This document shows, in pieces, positions 25,409 through 34,446 of a stretch of 62,397 nt of DNA. The notes under the pieces were generated by a model. That model was not told where the DNA came from. It saw nothing but the letters and a program-made list of their open reading frames with translations, and ran no database searches. The position numbers were made by a program, and so were the translations under genes. Positions within the stretch are counted from its first letter, which is position 1. Every line of letters begins with the position of its first letter. Origin of the DNA: CAYRIY01 sp964424335 (GTDB taxonomy: Bacteria > Bacillota > Limnochordia > DTU080 > RSA5); NCBI GenBank assembly GCA_964424335.1, contig CAYRIY010000007.1:1-62397 (forward strand), given 5' to 3'.

Positions 25409-26209
25409 ATGTCGACAATACGAAGGATTGCAACGATGGCGGCCATGTCGGTGTACCGCACGTACCGCTCGCCAGGAGATCTCCTGTGGATCCTGGTGAT
25501 GCCCGTGGTCATGAGCTTTGTTCTATCGATGTGGTTTGGCGGCTTTGGAGAATCGGCAGCCGCCGGCGGGCCCGTCGTGTACGACAATCCCCGCGGCGAC
25601 GACCGGTTGGACTCGTTTCCGGCCCTCAGAGCGACGTTTGCGGTCTTTTTGATCTTTTGTCTGACGGCGCTCATCACGAGAGCCGGAAACATTCACGAGG
25701 AGCGCAAAGGAGGCACGCTCGCGAGGACGCTCGCCTGCGGCATTCCATACCGCGACGTGGTCGCCGCGCACGTGGTCTCGATCGGGGTGACCGGCGTGAT
25801 ACAAGCCGCACTGGTCCTCTCGATCACGGGCATATTAGGATTTGATTGGCTCGCGGCCGGTTGGTCGGCGCTCCTGCTCCCAACGGCTGTAGCCCTGTTC
25901 GCGTGCGCCGGCATCGCCGTAGGGATCGTGGGATTCGTGAGAAATGAGGGACACCTGCAGTTGATCGTCGGAGCCGGGCCGAGCCTTTTGGCCATGTTCG
26001 GCGGGGCGTTCTTTCCCTTGGATGGGGCGCCCGCAAACATCCAGCGGCTCACGGTCGTGAATCCGATATACTGGTCGATGGAGGCGCTCGATGGCGGATT
26101 TGTGTACCAAGGAATCGCTAGCCAGACCGGGCCGCTTGCCATCTTGATCCTCGTAGGCGTCCTCGGGATCGTCCTCGGGGTCCAAGGATTGAGGCGAATG
26201 GAGGCGTGA
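25409..26209 (+). CDS. ABC-2 family permease 2 (LnrN/YfiN-like)
   Basis: A 266-residue inner-membrane protein with about six helices: the first (LLWILVMPVVMSFVLSMWF) near 26-44, followed by a short loop and a five-helix ABC-2 core. It lacks most of the extracytoplasmic domain of its partner (only about 40 residues between helices 1 and 2), a difference also known for paired LnrM/LnrN permeases. Start ATG 25409, 3 nt after the upstream stop, with an AGGGGGAGG site in the preceding gene. The kinase gene begins 6 nt after its stop. Confidence 0.87.
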   Translation: MSTIRRIATMAAMSVYRTYRSPGDLLWILVMPVVMSFVLSMWFGGFGESAAAGGPVVYDNPRGDDRLDSFPALRATFAVFLIFCLTALITRAGNIHEERKGGTLARTLACGIPYRDVVAAHVVSIGVTGVIQAALVLSITGILGFDWLAAGWSALLLPTAVALFACAGIAVGIVGFVRNEGHLQLIVGAGPSLLAMFGGAFFPLDGAPANIQRLTVVNPIYWSMEALDGGFVYQGIASQTGPLAILILVGVLGIVLGVQGLRRMEA

Positions 26210-26215
26210 TCGCGT

Positions 26216-27397
26216 GTGAGGGAGCCCAGAGGCGGCGATGCCCAAGTGAGGCAATTTCAACAGGCGTGGTCCCTCCATGCGCTGAGGTACGGCGTGGTTT
26301 TGGTCTCGGTCCTCGTCTGGCTTTGGGATGCGGGAGCAAGGCAGCAGACGGTGGCCCTGGCGATCTTGCTCTCGCTCGTGCTCGTCGTCGAGCTCCCGCT
26401 GCAGGGCCCGCGTCCTGGACCGCTTCGTCCGCTTTGGGCCGCCGTGCAGTGCATGGCGGCGTCAGCGGCGTTTGTTGTATCGCCCGGGCTCGCAACCGCC
26501 TTGGTTTTGTGCGCCTCGATCGGAGGCATTGCGGCCGTGGGTCCGCATGCATGGAGCGTCGGCGCTTTTGGGATCGGAGCCGTTGCCATTGGCGCGAGCT
26601 ACGCCTTGTTGGCGGCGCCGATCGCGTTTGAGTCCACACTGACCTACATCGCCGCGATCGCCGCCTCCGCTTGGGTTGGGCGGCAGTTTGCCCTGCGTGT
26701 GGAAGAGGAGGAGGTCCATCGGCGGACGGTGGAGGAGCTCGAGCTCGCGCAGGCGCGCATCGCCCGCCTCGCCGAAAAGACCCGCGAGCTCGCTGCGGCC
26801 GAGGAGCGGCAGCGGATGTCTGAGGACCTTCACGACACGCTTGGACATGCCCTCGTGGGCACGCTCCTGCAGGCGCAGATCGCGCAAAAGCTCATCGAGG
26901 TCGATCCCCAAAAAGCAAGGGCCCAGCTCGCATCTTTGGAACAGTCGCTCAGAAGCACGTTAGATCAGGTCAGGCAGGCGCTGCGAGCGGGAGTGAAGAG
27001 CCCGGCGCGCCTTGGAATCGACCAAGCGCTGCGCCGGCTGGCCGAAGATTTCGAGGCGGCAGGCGGACCGAGCGTACAGGTGTCGTTTGCGCCCAGCCCT
27101 GAAAACGTTTCCGACGTCGCACCAGAGATCGCCGACGCGCTCTACCGGACGGCGCAAGAGGCGCTGACCAACGCGGTCCGCCACGGCAAGGCCAAGCGTG
27201 TACGCATGGAGCTGGAGGCGACGGGGGAGAGGCTCTTTTTGCGCATCGCGGACGACGGGGTCGGCGCCGATCAGTATGCGCCCGGCATGGGGATCGTCGG
27301 CATGGTGAGCCGCGTGCAGGCGCTTGGGGGAACGCTGCGGTTTGAAACGGCTCCCGGGAAAGGATTTCGCGTCGAAGTTGGGGTGAAGCGACGATGA
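26216..27397 (+). CDS. NarL/DesK-class sensor histidine kinase with polytopic membrane domain
   Basis: A 393-residue kinase. The N-terminal 150 residues form about six helices with almost no extracytoplasmic loops, so sensing is likely within the membrane (as in LnrJ, LiaS, DesK). A coiled coil (about 165-195) leads to HisKA_3 with His206 in SEDLHDTLGHAL, and an HATPase domain (EALTNAVRHGKAKRV, ADDGVGADQ, GIVGMVSRV). It is the third part of the ABC-2 operon; the next gene, its cognate regulator, overlaps by 4 nt. GTG start, with GGAGGC in the preceding gene. Confidence 0.9.
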   Translation: MREPRGGDAQVRQFQQAWSLHALRYGVVLVSVLVWLWDAGARQQTVALAILLSLVLVVELPLQGPRPGPLRPLWAAVQCMAASAAFVVSPGLATALVLCASIGGIAAVGPHAWSVGAFGIGAVAIGASYALLAAPIAFESTLTYIAAIAASAWVGRQFALRVEEEEVHRRTVEELELAQARIARLAEKTRELAAAEERQRMSEDLHDTLGHALVGTLLQAQIAQKLIEVDPQKARAQLASLEQSLRSTLDQVRQALRAGVKSPARLGIDQALRRLAEDFEAAGGPSVQVSFAPSPENVSDVAPEIADALYRTAQEALTNAVRHGKAKRVRMELEATGERLFLRIADDGVGADQYAPGMGIVGMVSRVQALGGTLRFETAPGKGFRVEVGVKRR

Positions 27398-28011
27398 TTC
27401 GCATCTTGTTGGCCGAAGATCAAACGCTTGTGCGCGACGGGTTGAAGGCGCTCCTTGAAATGCAGCCCGATTTTGCGGTCGACGCAGTCGTAAACGGCGA
27501 GGAAGCGGTCCGGGCCGCTGAAAAAGAGCTGCCGGACATTGCCGTGCTCGATGTGCGCATGCCGGTGATGGACGGCGTGGAATGCACGCGACGGCTCAAA
27601 GCGATGTGCCCGCAGCTACCCGTCCTCGCGCTCACGACCTTTGACGATCATGACCTCGTGCGCAAGTGTCTCGAGGCGGGCGCCAGCGCCTATCTCCTAA
27701 AGGACATCCACCCCGACGACCTAGCGAACGCCGTCCGCCTCTTGGTCGCGGGCGAAACGCTCATTCCGGGCGACTTGGCCCGGGGGCTCGTCGCATCCCG
27801 TCAGGACGACGAGCCTCCCGACGAGCCCTTGACGCCAAGGCAAAAAGAGGTGCTCGAGCTGATCGCGTCCGGCCTCACCAACAAAGAGATTGCCGCAAAG
27901 CTCTTCCTTTCCGAGGGAACGGTCAAAAACATCGTGAGTGAGATTTACGCCAGGCTGCACGTGCGCGATCGGGTCCAAGCCGTCCTCAAGATGCGTCAGT
28001 CCGGCGTTTGA
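27394..28011 (+). CDS. NarL-family response regulator
   Basis: A 205-residue regulator: receiver domain with Asp53 (VLDVRMPVMDG), conserved Thr/Lys (LTTF, LLKD), and a C-terminal LuxR-type HTH (LTPRQKEVLELIASGLTNKEIA). It probably activates its own ABC-2 operon on a signal from the adjacent kinase. It overlaps the kinase gene by 4 nt (ATGA) and ends the operon; its last 26 nt overlap, tail to tail, the PHP gene on the other strand. Confidence 0.93.
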   Translation: MIRILLAEDQTLVRDGLKALLEMQPDFAVDAVVNGEEAVRAAEKELPDIAVLDVRMPVMDGVECTRRLKAMCPQLPVLALTTFDDHDLVRKCLEAGASAYLLKDIHPDDLANAVRLLVAGETLIPGDLARGLVASRQDDEPPDEPLTPRQKEVLELIASGLTNKEIAAKLFLSEGTVKNIVSEIYARLHVRDRVQAVLKMRQSGV

Positions 28012-28906
28012 TCTTGCGAAAGTCGGATGTCGAAAGGCCGAGCAGATCGAGGAGTTTCTCAGGCTCGTACGTCTCGAGCCGTCCGGCGGGCAGCGTGAAC
28101 GCGCCTTTGGCGTGTAAGTCGCTGCCAAACGAAAACACCACGCCTGCCGCTTTCAACTGTTGCACACAGGCGCGTGTCATCTCGGCAAACAGGGGGTACT
28201 CCCGCAGTTGGGCGGCGAGTTCCCGGTAGTTGATTTCGATCAGGCAGCACCGTGGATCGATGGCCCGGATCCATGCGTCCATCGCTCGTTCTGGAAAGAC
28301 GCCGCGCCCTGAAAGGGCAGGATCGTGGCCGAGCCCCGCTCGGCGCAAGGGACTGAGCGTCGCGCGAAACGGGTGACAGAGGAAGGCCGGCACACCTGAG
28401 GCTTCGTACAGCCGCTTCGCTTCCATGGCGGCAAAGGCGAGCTTTTGGCCCGCGACGTGCGCGTCTTCGTTCCAACCGTCCACTTTGTACTCGTAGCCGA
28501 TAAAGTCGAGCCGCTCGAGGATTTCCTTGGGCATATGGGCGAGCCCTCCGTCTGGCACATCCCGCTCGTACACCTCGAGTCCTTGCAGGATGGTCATGTC
28601 GGGCACAGGGGGGTCTGCTTTCCAGCGCGCGACATCGTCGAAAAAGGCGAACATCCCGGCCTTACCTTGCGGGTAATTCTCAGGGATGTTGCCTCGGGCC
28701 CGAAATTCCGCGAGCTTTTCAGGTCCGTACTCAAAAAGGAACGAGTGATCGAGGAGCCCTACGTGCCGTCTGCCGTCCCGGGCGAGAAACGCAAGCAGTT
28801 GATCGAGCGGAGGAGTCCGCTCGAGGCCCGCGTGAATGTGCTGATCGAGCGTGCGGATGTCACCGTCCAGCGGCAGAAACGGGCCGCCTGATCCCGCGGC
28901 GTTCAA
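27986..28906 (-). CDS. PHP-domain metal-dependent hydrolase, copy 1
   Basis: A 306-residue cytoplasmic protein of the PHP superfamily (phosphoesterases such as histidinol phosphatase). Metal-binding motifs in order: HIHAGLE (about 23), DHSF (about 53), LEVYE (about 109), CHPFR (about 178) and SDLHAKGAF near 265. The substrate is unknown. The start is TTG at 28906; an AAAGGAGC ribosome site lies 8 nt upstream. That TTG overlaps the stop codon of a copy of the end of the next PHP gene (TTGA), which shows that both genes are really coupled and that the gap between them is an assembly artefact. Its tail overlaps the NarL regulator gene by 26 nt. Confidence 0.85.
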   Translation of the reverse strand: MNAAGSGGPFLPLDGDIRTLDQHIHAGLERTPPLDQLLAFLARDGRRHVGLLDHSFLFEYGPEKLAEFRARGNIPENYPQGKAGMFAFFDDVARWKADPPVPDMTILQGLEVYERDVPDGGLAHMPKEILERLDFIGYEYKVDGWNEDAHVAGQKLAFAAMEAKRLYEASGVPAFLCHPFRATLSPLRRAGLGHDPALSGRGVFPERAMDAWIRAIDPRCCLIEINYRELAAQLREYPLFAEMTRACVQQLKAAGVVFSFGSDLHAKGAFTLPAGRLETYEPEKLLDLLGLSTSDFRKIKRRTDAS

Positions 28907-28949
28907 TGGGCTCGCTCCTTTGCCGGCGCCCAGATGCCGTCCGGGTCGA

Positions 28950-29049
28950 NNNNNNNNNNNNNNNNNNNNNNNNNNNNNNNNNNNNNNNNNNNNNNNNNNN
29001 NNNNNNNNNNNNNNNNNNNNNNNNNNNNNNNNNNNNNNNNNNNNNNNNN
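28950..29049. other. Assembly gap (100 N) with a 55-bp duplicated flank
   Basis: The 55 bases before the gap (28895-28949) are identical to the 55 bases after it (29050-29104). A scaffolder has joined two contigs that really overlap, so 155 bases (100 N plus one 55-bp copy) should be removed. The collapsed sequence gives an operon in which the two PHP genes overlap by TTGA. Confidence 0.9.
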
Positions 29050-29057
29050 CGCGGCGT

Positions 29058-29825
29058 TCAATGGGCTCGCTCCTTTGCCGGCGCCCAGATGCCGTCCGGG
29101 TCGAGGCCCAGCCGCTCGAGCAAATCCTCCACGCCGTCGATGCCCCCAGGGAAGTGATCGTAGCCGACGTACTTTAGCTGATGGGCGTCACTGCCGATGG
29201 AAAACCGGCACCCGACCGCCCGCCCTTCCTGCACGATGCGGCGCATGAAATCAAAGTGGCGCTCGACCTGCGAAGGGTTGAGTTCGAAGGCGACCCGGCG
29301 CTCGGCCGCCTTGCATAAGATTTCACTTAGGGCATTCCAGTCGTACGACGCGAGCACTGCGTCCACGTCGACGCGGTCCGCCACTTTCCCCAAGACGAAG
29401 GGGTGCGGAATCACGTCACAAAAGCCGGTGTCGATCGCTCCCTCGATCATTGCCAGGTGATGGGCGGCCCAATCGGCGGCGCTGCCCTGCTCGGGCCCTT
29501 CGACGCTCCTTAGATGGTAGTGGTTGCAGGCGATGAGCACGACGTCGCACTTGGCTGCAACCTCGGGGGTGATCGATACCCGGTCGGGCGCGGTCATCTG
29601 GGCCTCGCAACCGACCAGCACCGCGAGGCCCGGCGGAGGCTCGACCATCTGCTCCCGCACCCGGCTTGGGATGTCCCACTGTTCTGGCGTGTTTAGGTGG
29701 TCCGTGAAGGCGATGAGCTCTAGTCCATGCGCGTGCGCCTCTTCAAAGATCGCCGGGATTTCCATCTCCCGCTTGGCACAGCTCGAAAAGACCGTATGTA
29801 CTTGCATGTTTTGCGTTACGGGCAC
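29058..29825 (-). CDS. PHP-domain metal-dependent hydrolase, copy 2
   Basis: A 255-residue protein of the PHP superfamily: VHTVFSSCAK at the N-terminus (usual HxHxxxS, first His replaced by Gln-Val), FTDHLNTP, a Cys/Glu pair in VGCEAQ, CNHYHLRS, PHPFVLGK and GSDAHQLKYVG. It is distinct from copy 1 in sequence but similar in fold, and both probably act on related phosphate or sugar-phosphate substrates; they form an operon once the gap is removed. I choose the GTG at 29825 (GGGAG 9 nt upstream) because the open frame further upstream to 30014 reads as noncoding and crosses the AT-rich promoter region. The last residue and stop lie in the duplicated flank. Confidence 0.83.
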   Translation of the reverse strand: MPVTQNMQVHTVFSSCAKREMEIPAIFEEAHAHGLELIAFTDHLNTPEQWDIPSRVREQMVEPPPGLAVLVGCEAQMTAPDRVSITPEVAAKCDVVLIACNHYHLRSVEGPEQGSAADWAAHHLAMIEGAIDTGFCDVIPHPFVLGKVADRVDVDAVLASYDWNALSEILCKAAERRVAFELNPSQVERHFDFMRRIVQEGRAVGCRFSIGSDAHQLKYVGYDHFPGGIDGVEDLLERLGLDPDGIWAPAKERAH

Positions 29826-29994
29826 TGGAGACGCTCCCTTTCTGTAACGATAGGAAAACAGTCGCTCATGCGTAATACCATATTGGTATCCCGTTATTGT
29901 TTTTGGGGGACAGTTCGTTTTTCCTGCGTTGGAAATCCGTTTAGCATGCGTCCCCATTTGACGTCCGTCCACACGCTCATCAGCTCTGGCTCTA

Positions 29995-30011
29995 GCTGAC
30001 AAGGTCGGGCG
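29995..30011 (+). repeat. Fragment of the dispersed hairpin repeat, copy R5
   Basis: GCTGACAAGGTCGGGCG matches 16 of 17 positions of the inner part of copy R1 (19000-19016). It lies 20 nt upstream of the phosphatase-like gene. It may be a partial remnant or a chance match. Confidence 0.4.
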
Positions 30012-30031
30012 CAACGAAAGGACGAGGCAAT

Positions 30032-33000
30032 TTGGAGCAAATGTCAGCGGCGATTTTCACCGATTCCGTCGTCGAACAGTTTGAAGTTTCATTTGCCGCA
30101 GTCGGAGTCGGCCCGTCGAAGCCGGAAGACGAGAGGATCTTTGCCGAGTTGATGGAGCGCGATTACGCCGTGCGACAAGGCGATTTCCTCATCCATCTTG
30201 GCAGCGTGATGGAGCATGCCCCTCCCGAGCTTCGATACGAGCGCCTCTCGGAGCTTTTACAAAATCAACGAGGCCGAACGTTCGTCCTACCTGGAAAAAC
30301 CGAGGTGGAATCCAAGCAGCGGGCCCTGTGGGCGAAGCACTTTCGAAGTCCGGCGGACGAGTGGAAGGGCGATCGCAGGCCTCTTTCGCCGCTGGACACG
30401 GCCGAAGGTGAGGGCCGCCAGGCAATCCACCCCGACAACTTCGCCTTTGAGCGGGGAGGCGTCCTCTTCGTCGGGATCGACTTGCCGTGTGGAGATCCGG
30501 ACTCGGAGGCGTTCGAGGCGCAGCTCGAACGTGCCGACCGGTGGCTTCTCGCCTGTTTTTCTTCGGCCGAGGCGTGGGCCCGGGCCGCCGTGATCTTTGC
30601 TCACGCATTTCCAAGCGCTCACCACCAACGCTTTGTCCGTTCCTTGCGGTCCGCAGCGAGGCGGTTTGACAGACCGATTCTATATCTGCACACCGACAGC
30701 TACTACTTGCCGACCGACCGGCCGCACACGACCGGGCCGAGCCACACCCACCTGCGCACCGACGAACACCACTGGCTCAAAGACAACCCCTGGCCCGAGC
30801 GGAACATCACGCGCGTCCAAGTCGACGGGGTGGCCGAAGCGGCCCCGCTGCTCGTGCGGGTGCGCTTGGACGGCGATGAGCTGATCGAGTTTGACCGGCA
30901 GTACTTCCGCGGTCCATACCTCACGTGCGGCACTCATGAGTCGATCGCGATCCAATGGCGCACAGGGCGGCAGATCGATCCAATCGTCAAGGTCGGGCTC
31001 GCCCCGGGGGAATGGGCGTGGAGTTACAGCGGCTCTGATATCGAGCGCAAGCAAGCGGCGGGAAGTGGGGCGACTCGGCTTCACAGCGGCCCGTTTGACG
31101 CACATCAGTACAGTGTGGTCGTCAAGGGATTAGAGCCCGCCACGCGTTACTATTACGCCATTTACGACCAGGATCGCTTGATTGCAGGAGGCGACGGCGA
31201 GCACTACTTTACGACGAGCCCTGAGCCGGGGGCCCGCGTGCCCATCCGCTTTTGGGCCGTAGGCGACTCAGGGAAGGGGAATCAAGCACAGGCCGACGTG
31301 CACAACGCCATGCTCGAAAAGGCGCGCGCCGACGGCAAACCCATCGATCTTTTCCTTCACCTTGGGGATATGGCGTACTCGAGCGGCACCGACGCCGAGT
31401 TTCAAAAGCACTTTTTCCTACCGTACCGACAGACGCTGCGGCACGTTGTGCTGTGGCCCACCATGAGCAATCACGAAGGGGTCACCTCCGACGGGGAGAG
31501 CGACATCGGCCCGTATTACGACGCCTTCCGGTTGCCGATCGAGGGCGAGGCGGGCGGGATTGGGTCGGGGACCTTGAGCTACTTCGGCTTTGACTACGGC
31601 AATGTGCATTTCATCTGCCTGTGTTCGTACGGGATCGACCTCGGCCCCGAGGGCCGGCAAGCCCAATGGCTGCGAGAAAACTTGCGCCGAGTCCGGGAGG
31701 AGGGCAAGGCGGATTGGATCGTAGCGTATTTCCACCACCCGCCGTACTCCAAGGGCACGCACGACAGTGACACCGAGTCGGGTCTGATCGACGTGCGCCA
31801 TCACGTCATGCCCATCCTCGAAGAGGGCGGCGTCGACCTCGTCCTAAACGGGCACTCCCACACGTACGAACGGACCATGTTGATCGACGGGCTCTACGAG
31901 ACGCCGATGATCATCGAAGAAAAGGTCATAGACGACGGCGACGGAGATCCGGACGGAGACGGCCCCTATCGCAAGAGCGCGGGGATTAACCCGCACGAGG
32001 GCGTCGTTGCCGTCGTCTGCGGGTGCGGTGGCGCCAACCTGGGCCGCATCGGCACGGCGCCGCCGATGAAGACTGTCGTGGTCGAGTACGGTTCGCTCAT
32101 CGTCGACGTCGACGGGGACACGCTGACGGCGGTCATGCTCGATCGCGACGGAGTGGTCCGGGACCGGTTTGCCATACAAAAGCGCGGGCGCGTCAGCGCG
32201 TCTCGGGCCAAAAACCCGCGGCTGCTCTCGCCTTACCACAACTATCGACGCTTGACGGCTCTGGCCGCGCTTTCAAAGGCGCCGGATTTGGGCGAGGAGG
32301 TCCGGGCGACCGTCCAGTTTCGCCGCGTGCCTAAGGCGTGCGAAGCCGAGCTCGTATGGGAATGCGACGGAACCGCCTGGGAGATCTCGCCGCCCATCGA
32401 TCGGTTTTGGTTGCAAGAGGGTCACGAGACGGAGCGGACGTTCAGCATTGCGCGATCGGGCCCCACTTTTCCGATTCCAACGGGAAAGGTGATCCTCACT
32501 CGGGACGCGGGCGACCAACACGTGCGACCGGTTGAGTTGCATCTTCCCCCGTGGCGCCGGGTTGCAGTGCGGCGCATGACCGTCCGGCCCATTGTTGACG
32601 GCGTGATCGACCGGGAAGCGTTGGATGGGCTCGACCGAGGCGGGGAGTTTGTGAAGTTCCAAGGGACCGGGCCTGCCGCGGCGGCGACTGAGTTTTACAT
32701 CGGACGCTGGAGCGACAAGCTTTACGTTGCGGTGATCAACCACCAGCCCAGGGAGATCGAGCGCTTGCATGTGAGCAGCCCCCAGGCCGAGCAAGCAAGA
32801 CCCTGGGACGACACGTGCGAAGTGTACCTATCGCTGCCGGAGTCGCGTGACGTGTTTCAGTTTCTGCTAAATGCACGAGGCCAGCGCCTCGACGCCAAGA
32901 ACGGCTGGGGACAACGAAGTCTCGCCTGGTCCGGCGAGTGGGAGAGCGGCGCTCGCATCGAGACAGATCGCTGGTGCGCGGAGTTTCTGATCGACCTGTC

Positions 33001-33151
33001 TGCCCTTGGGTCCTCACTTGCCGCGGGTCAGACGATTCGGCTCAACGTTTGTCGCAATAACGCAGTCGAGCGAGAGTACACCCAGTGGTCGTACTCGAAT
33101 CAAAAGAAACCGCACATCAGGGAGCATTTCGGCTTTGGGACCGTCGAGTGA
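30032..33151 (+). CDS. Purple-acid-phosphatase-like protein with pseudo-phosphoesterase and CBM9-like domains
   Basis: A 1039-residue, three-part protein. Residues 20-230 resemble a calcineurin-type phosphoesterase that has lost its metal ligands: HLGSVM at 55-60 for GDxxD, LPGKTE at 86-91 for GNHD, LHTDSY for GHxH. Residues 290-400 fit the fibronectin-like domain of purple acid phosphatases; 405-720 is the catalytic domain with intact VGDSGKG, HLGDMAY, SNHEG, FHHPPY and NGHSHTYER. The C-terminus (about 855-1039, VDGVIDREAL..., YLSLPESRDVF) resembles CBM9 sugar-binding modules. No signal peptide is visible, unusual for this family. TTG start (or ATG 30041) behind GGACGAGGC. Convergent with the SBP gene. 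Confidence 0.85.
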   Translation: MEQMSAAIFTDSVVEQFEVSFAAVGVGPSKPEDERIFAELMERDYAVRQGDFLIHLGSVMEHAPPELRYERLSELLQNQRGRTFVLPGKTEVESKQRALWAKHFRSPADEWKGDRRPLSPLDTAEGEGRQAIHPDNFAFERGGVLFVGIDLPCGDPDSEAFEAQLERADRWLLACFSSAEAWARAAVIFAHAFPSAHHQRFVRSLRSAARRFDRPILYLHTDSYYLPTDRPHTTGPSHTHLRTDEHHWLKDNPWPERNITRVQVDGVAEAAPLLVRVRLDGDELIEFDRQYFRGPYLTCGTHESIAIQWRTGRQIDPIVKVGLAPGEWAWSYSGSDIERKQAAGSGATRLHSGPFDAHQYSVVVKGLEPATRYYYAIYDQDRLIAGGDGEHYFTTSPEPGARVPIRFWAVGDSGKGNQAQADVHNAMLEKARADGKPIDLFLHLGDMAYSSGTDAEFQKHFFLPYRQTLRHVVLWPTMSNHEGVTSDGESDIGPYYDAFRLPIEGEAGGIGSGTLSYFGFDYGNVHFICLCSYGIDLGPEGRQAQWLRENLRRVREEGKADWIVAYFHHPPYSKGTHDSDTESGLIDVRHHVMPILEEGGVDLVLNGHSHTYERTMLIDGLYETPMIIEEKVIDDGDGDPDGDGPYRKSAGINPHEGVVAVVCGCGGANLGRIGTAPPMKTVVVEYGSLIVDVDGDTLTAVMLDRDGVVRDRFAIQKRGRVSASRAKNPRLLSPYHNYRRLTALAALSKAPDLGEEVRATVQFRRVPKACEAELVWECDGTAWEISPPIDRFWLQEGHETERTFSIARSGPTFPIPTGKVILTRDAGDQHVRPVELHLPPWRRVAVRRMTVRPIVDGVIDREALDGLDRGGEFVKFQGTGPAAAATEFYIGRWSDKLYVAVINHQPREIERLHVSSPQAEQARPWDDTCEVYLSLPESRDVFQFLLNARGQRLDAKNGWGQRSLAWSGEWESGARIETDRWCAEFLIDLSALGSSLAAGQTIRLNVCRNNAVEREYTQWSYSNQKKPHIREHFGFGTVE

Positions 33152-33161
33152 CGGTCCCAAA
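33134..33161. terminator. Bidirectional terminator between convergent genes
   Basis: A 12-bp perfect stem (TTTGGGACCGTC/GACGGTCCCAAA) with a GAGT loop. It includes the stop codon of the phosphatase-like gene and lies 10 nt beyond the end of the minus-strand binding-protein gene. The A/T ends of the stem give short U-runs in both directions (plus-strand continuation TTACTTTT). Confidence 0.75.
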
Positions 33162-33171
33162 GGCCTTACTT

Positions 33172-34446
33172 TTACTGGCTCACACGGTCGATCTCGGCCT
33201 GAATCGCCTCGGCGGCCTGACGGACGGCGATCGCTGGGGCAATCTCGCCGCGCCATGCAGGCGCGAGCGCAGCTCTTAGTTTGCTTTCCCAGCTTCCCCA
33301 GGCGGGCCTCCACTCGAGCGGGTGTCCGTAGGCGATCGATTCGATGAACACTGTCTTGTCGCCCATCAGCTCGGGTTCCAGCCAGTCGGGAGATAGGGCG
33401 AGGTCCCGGTAGACCGGAACTTTCCTCGCGCCGCTGTACCGATCCATCTCGGTGCGCGTGATCACGTATTTGATAAACTCCCAGGCGACCTCTTTGTGCG
33501 CGGCATCGGACGGGATCGCAAAACTGTCGGGCCACACCCGCACAACGCGCTTGGCCGGGCCTTCGGGAATGATGGCAATGTCGAAGTTGAGGCCCATCTC
33601 ACGCTCGTAGGGAAGCTCGATCGTGCTCATGACCGCCATCGCAGCGGTTTGATCGGTGAATAGGTTGAGGCCTCCATTCACTGCCGAGCGGTCCTGATAG
33701 ATCATGTCGATGAGAAACTCGGCCGCGGCGACGCCTTCCGGGGAGTCGAGCGTCACCTGAGTGTAATCTTCGTTTAGAATGCTGCCTCCAAACGCGTGGA
33801 CGAGGGGGTCGTAAAGGAGGTACGAGTTTTGACTCACAAACCCGTACTTGTCCGGCGTGCCGTCGCCGTCGTGATCCCGCGTGAGGAGCTTTGACGCGTC
33901 GCGCAGGGTGTCCCATGTCCAATCTCGGACCGGGTACGACACTCCGGCCGCGTCAAACAAGTCTTTGTTGTAGTAAAGCGTCGTCATCAGAAACGAATAC
34001 GGAATGCCGTAGAGGTCTCCGGTCTCCATGCTCGGGTAGCGCATGGCCTGAAACGGTTCCATAAAGAAGTCACCAGGGTTTAGATCTCGGTCGAAATAGG
34101 GCTGGAGGTTTTCGAGGAGCCCTTCCTTCGCGTAGTCGTAGACGTATCCCACGCTCATGTGAACGATGTCGGGCGCGTTCCCGGTGGCGATGTAGACGGG
34201 GAGTTTGTCCCAAAACTCCGCGAACCCGACCGCTTCGTGCTGAATTTCCACATTTGGGTGGGCGGCGACGAAGGGAGCGATCCAATCCTCCTCGATGTAT
34301 GTCGAGCTCGCTCCCGTCGCCCAGGTAAAGTAGTGGAGCTTGACCTTTTCCTGGGCGGCTCCATATCCGGTGAGCGCCGCAATCATGAGAACCGAAAGCA
34401 TCGCCCCGTGCATCCGTGCGTGGATCGCCTGCTTCAATCGACGCAT
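33172..34446 (-). CDS. Extracellular sugar-binding protein, ABC family 1 (orphan)
   Basis: A 424-residue periplasmic binding protein of a CUT1-type sugar importer: signal peptide of about 31 residues ending GYGAAQ, no lipobox Cys, then the two-lobed fold (HYFTWATGASSTYIEEDW, NAPDIVHMSV, YGIPYSFLMTTLYYNKDLF). It is closely similar to the binding protein at 51483-52781, so the two are paralogues with related ligands. No permease or ATPase gene is adjacent; upstream is only a LacI regulator on the same strand. ATG start with AAAGGAG 9 nt upstream. A dyad at 34621-34651 may be the LacI operator. Confidence 0.92.
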   Translation of the reverse strand: MRRLKQAIHARMHGAMLSVLMIAALTGYGAAQEKVKLHYFTWATGASSTYIEEDWIAPFVAAHPNVEIQHEAVGFAEFWDKLPVYIATGNAPDIVHMSVGYVYDYAKEGLLENLQPYFDRDLNPGDFFMEPFQAMRYPSMETGDLYGIPYSFLMTTLYYNKDLFDAAGVSYPVRDWTWDTLRDASKLLTRDHDGDGTPDKYGFVSQNSYLLYDPLVHAFGGSILNEDYTQVTLDSPEGVAAAEFLIDMIYQDRSAVNGGLNLFTDQTAAMAVMSTIELPYEREMGLNFDIAIIPEGPAKRVVRVWPDSFAIPSDAAHKEVAWEFIKYVITRTEMDRYSGARKVPVYRDLALSPDWLEPELMGDKTVFIESIAYGHPLEWRPAWGSWESKLRAALAPAWRGEIAPAIAVRQAAEAIQAEIDRVSQ

